Shown in pieces: positions 4,631-5,437 of a stretch of DNA of 5,437 nucleotides. The translations under genes were made by a program, and so were the position numbers. Position 1 is the first letter of the stretch, and the number at the start of each line of letters is the position of its first letter. Source of the DNA: an uncultured Eubacteriales bacterium (lineage in GTDB: Bacteria; Bacillota; Clostridia; Oscillospirales; Feifaniaceae); NCBI GenBank assembly GCA_902474785.1, contig CABRXB010000093.1:1-5437 (forward strand), given 5' to 3'. Below the pieces are notes generated by a model. The model was not told the origin of the DNA. It searched no databases and saw only the letters and a program-made list of their open reading frames with translations.

Positions 4631-5158
4631 TTATGGGAAGAGCAGCAGGCGCACGAGGAGGCTGCCGCACAGGACGGCGGTCAGATCCGCCATGAGCGCA
4701 GCGGGGATGGTGCAGCGCGTGTCGCTCACGCCGACAGAGCCAAAATAGATGCCGGTTGTGTAAAGCGTGGTCTCGGTGGAGGTCAAAATAACGGCGCCTG
4801 CCGTGGCCACCAGACTGTCGACCCCTTCGGTGGAGATGATCTGCTGGAGCACCGACATGGATCCGCTGCCCGACAGAGGGCGCATGAGAATCAGCGGCGT
4901 GAGCTGTTCGGGCAACCCCAACACCCGGGCCACCGGCGCCAGCGCGCTTGCAAAAAGCTCGAATACCCCCGAGGCCGAGAGCATCTCCACGCCCACCATG
5001 AGCGCCACCAGCGTTGGGACGAGCTGCAAAATGGCGCCCATGCCGTTTTTGGCGCCCTGCGCAAAGCTGGAAAAAAGGTCGACCCCGCGACGCAGACCCG
5101 AGCACACCACGATGCAGGCGACCAGGGGGAGCATGGCGGTTGCTAGCAGATTTAACAT
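4631..5158 (-). CDS. spmB: Spore maturation protein B
   Basis: A 175-residue polytopic membrane protein of the nucleoside-recognition/Gate family (PF07670). With SpmA it is needed for proper dehydration of the spore core in Bacillus and Clostridium; the transported species is not settled. Length is close to B. subtilis SpmB (178). Hydrophobic segments lie at about 4-20, 43-61, 64-80, 115-140 and 150-174. Signature segments are present: LILMRPLSGSGSMSVL (89-104) and the STETTLYTTGIYFGSVGV stretch (127-144), which is highly conserved in SpmB. The ATG at 5158 overlaps the end of spmA by 7 nt and has AGGAGG 8 nt upstream inside spmA, so the two are translationally coupled. The promoter is outside the window; sporulation control is expected from the family but cannot be seen here. 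No immediate terminator follows, the nearest for this strand being at 4033-4071. Confidence 0.95.
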   Translation of the reverse strand: MLNLLATAMLPLVACIVVCSGLRRGVDLFSSFAQGAKNGMGAILQLVPTLVALMVGVEMLSASGVFELFASALAPVARVLGLPEQLTPLILMRPLSGSGSMSVLQQIISTEGVDSLVATAGAVILTSTETTLYTTGIYFGSVGVSDTRCTIPAALMADLTAVLCGSLLVRLLLFP

Positions 5159-5437
5159 GTCGGGCTCCTCCTGTGGCGGCGCAGCGGCGCCCTGCGGCGG
5201 CTCAGACGGATGAGCAGGCGCAGCGTGGTGACGCCCACCGTGATGGTGAGCAGCGATGTGATCCAGACGGCCGGCATGATGGCAAAGGGTGCGGCGGAGC
5301 CGGCGGCCTGCCGAATGGCGACCACCGTGGCGGGCACCACCTGAACCGAAGCGGTATTGAGCAGCACAAGCATCATCATGTCGTCGGAGGCGGTGGCGGG
5401 CGGCGCGTCGTGGGAGAGCAACTCCATGGCGTGAAGA
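5152..5437 (-). CDS. spmA: Spore maturation protein A, 3' part (cut by the window edge)
   Basis: The C-terminal 94 residues or so of SpmA, the partner of SpmB in spore-core dehydration and also a Gate-domain membrane protein. The frame is open to the window edge (it begins LHAMELLSHD), so the ATG at 5427 is an internal methionine; it aligns with the AMEQM segment in the middle of B. subtilis SpmA (about 196 residues). Characteristic SpmA sequence follows: MMLVLLNTASVQVVPATVVAIR, then an Ala/Pro stretch and a last membrane segment (AVWITSLLTITVGVTTLRLLI). The protein ends in a strongly basic cytoplasmic-type tail, RLSRRRAPLRRHRRSPTC, longer and richer in arginine than I recall for Bacillus. 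Its TAA (5154-5152) lies 7 nt past the spmB start. Confidence 0.92.
   Translation of the reverse strand, partial: LHAMELLSHDAPPATASDDMMMLVLLNTASVQVVPATVVAIRQAAGSAAPFAIMPAVWITSLLTITVGVTTLRLLIRLSRRRAPLRRHRRSPTC
5167..5172 (-). promoter_or_regulatory. spmB ribosome binding site inside spmA
   Basis: AGGAGG on the minus strand lies 8 nt before the spmB ATG. The same six bases are two consecutive AGG arginine codons near the end of spmA (RHRRSPTC), so the coding sequence there doubles as a full-consensus ribosome binding site. Confidence 0.85.

Noticed and set aside
4226..5146. A 306-codon plus-strand frame opposite spmB and the gap
   Set aside because: Composition (Arg, His, Gln, Gly) is typical of antisense to a GC-rich membrane-protein gene, and spmB on the other strand is certain.

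Overview
The window looks like chromosomal DNA of a fairly GC-rich, endospore-forming member of the Firmicutes, probably class Clostridia. The evidence is an spmA-spmB spore-maturation pair, a Bacillus-type xanthine phosphoribosyltransferase, strong GGAGG-type ribosome binding sites, and sigma-A-like promoters. Genes are clearly GC-rich; by hand count the two promoter-type or relic stretches fall to about 40% G+C. The species cannot be named from this sequence.

Left part (1-2235, minus strand): a two-gene purine unit. A sigma-A-like promoter at 2207-2235 drives xpt (xanthine phosphoribosyltransferase). About 90 nt further on comes a BMP-family (PnrA-like) lipoprotein, the substrate-binding part of an ABC importer. 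Two hairpins follow (121-154 and 62-108). The pair suggests uptake of a purine base or nucleoside coupled to salvage to XMP. The xpt leader is only about 72 nt and shows no purine riboswitch, but it can form two mutually exclusive hairpins next to the ribosome binding site.

Middle part (2236-3729, plus strand): a divergent promoter with a perfect TTGACA box carries two inverted repeats, one abutting the -35 and one across the -10. It drives a membrane-anchored metallo-beta-lactamase-fold hydrolase of the UlaG/NAPE-PLD-like group (COG2220 type) with a complete set of metal ligands. Its substrate cannot be read from the sequence.

Right part (3730-5437): an AT-rich relic-like stretch (3730-4032) ends at a very strong 16-bp terminator (4033-4071). 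The terminator has its best U-tract for leftward transcripts, so it probably closes the spm transcript and also serves the rightward hydrolase transcript. Then come about 560 GC-rich bases without a convincing gene, followed by spmB and the 3' part of spmA on the minus strand, overlapping by 7 nt. spmA runs off the window edge.

I see no CRISPR array, tRNA, rRNA, intact mobile element or recognisable defence system. The parts most worth a second look are the doubly palindromic hydrolase promoter, the riboswitch-less xpt leader, and the two non-coding stretches on either side of the shared terminator.
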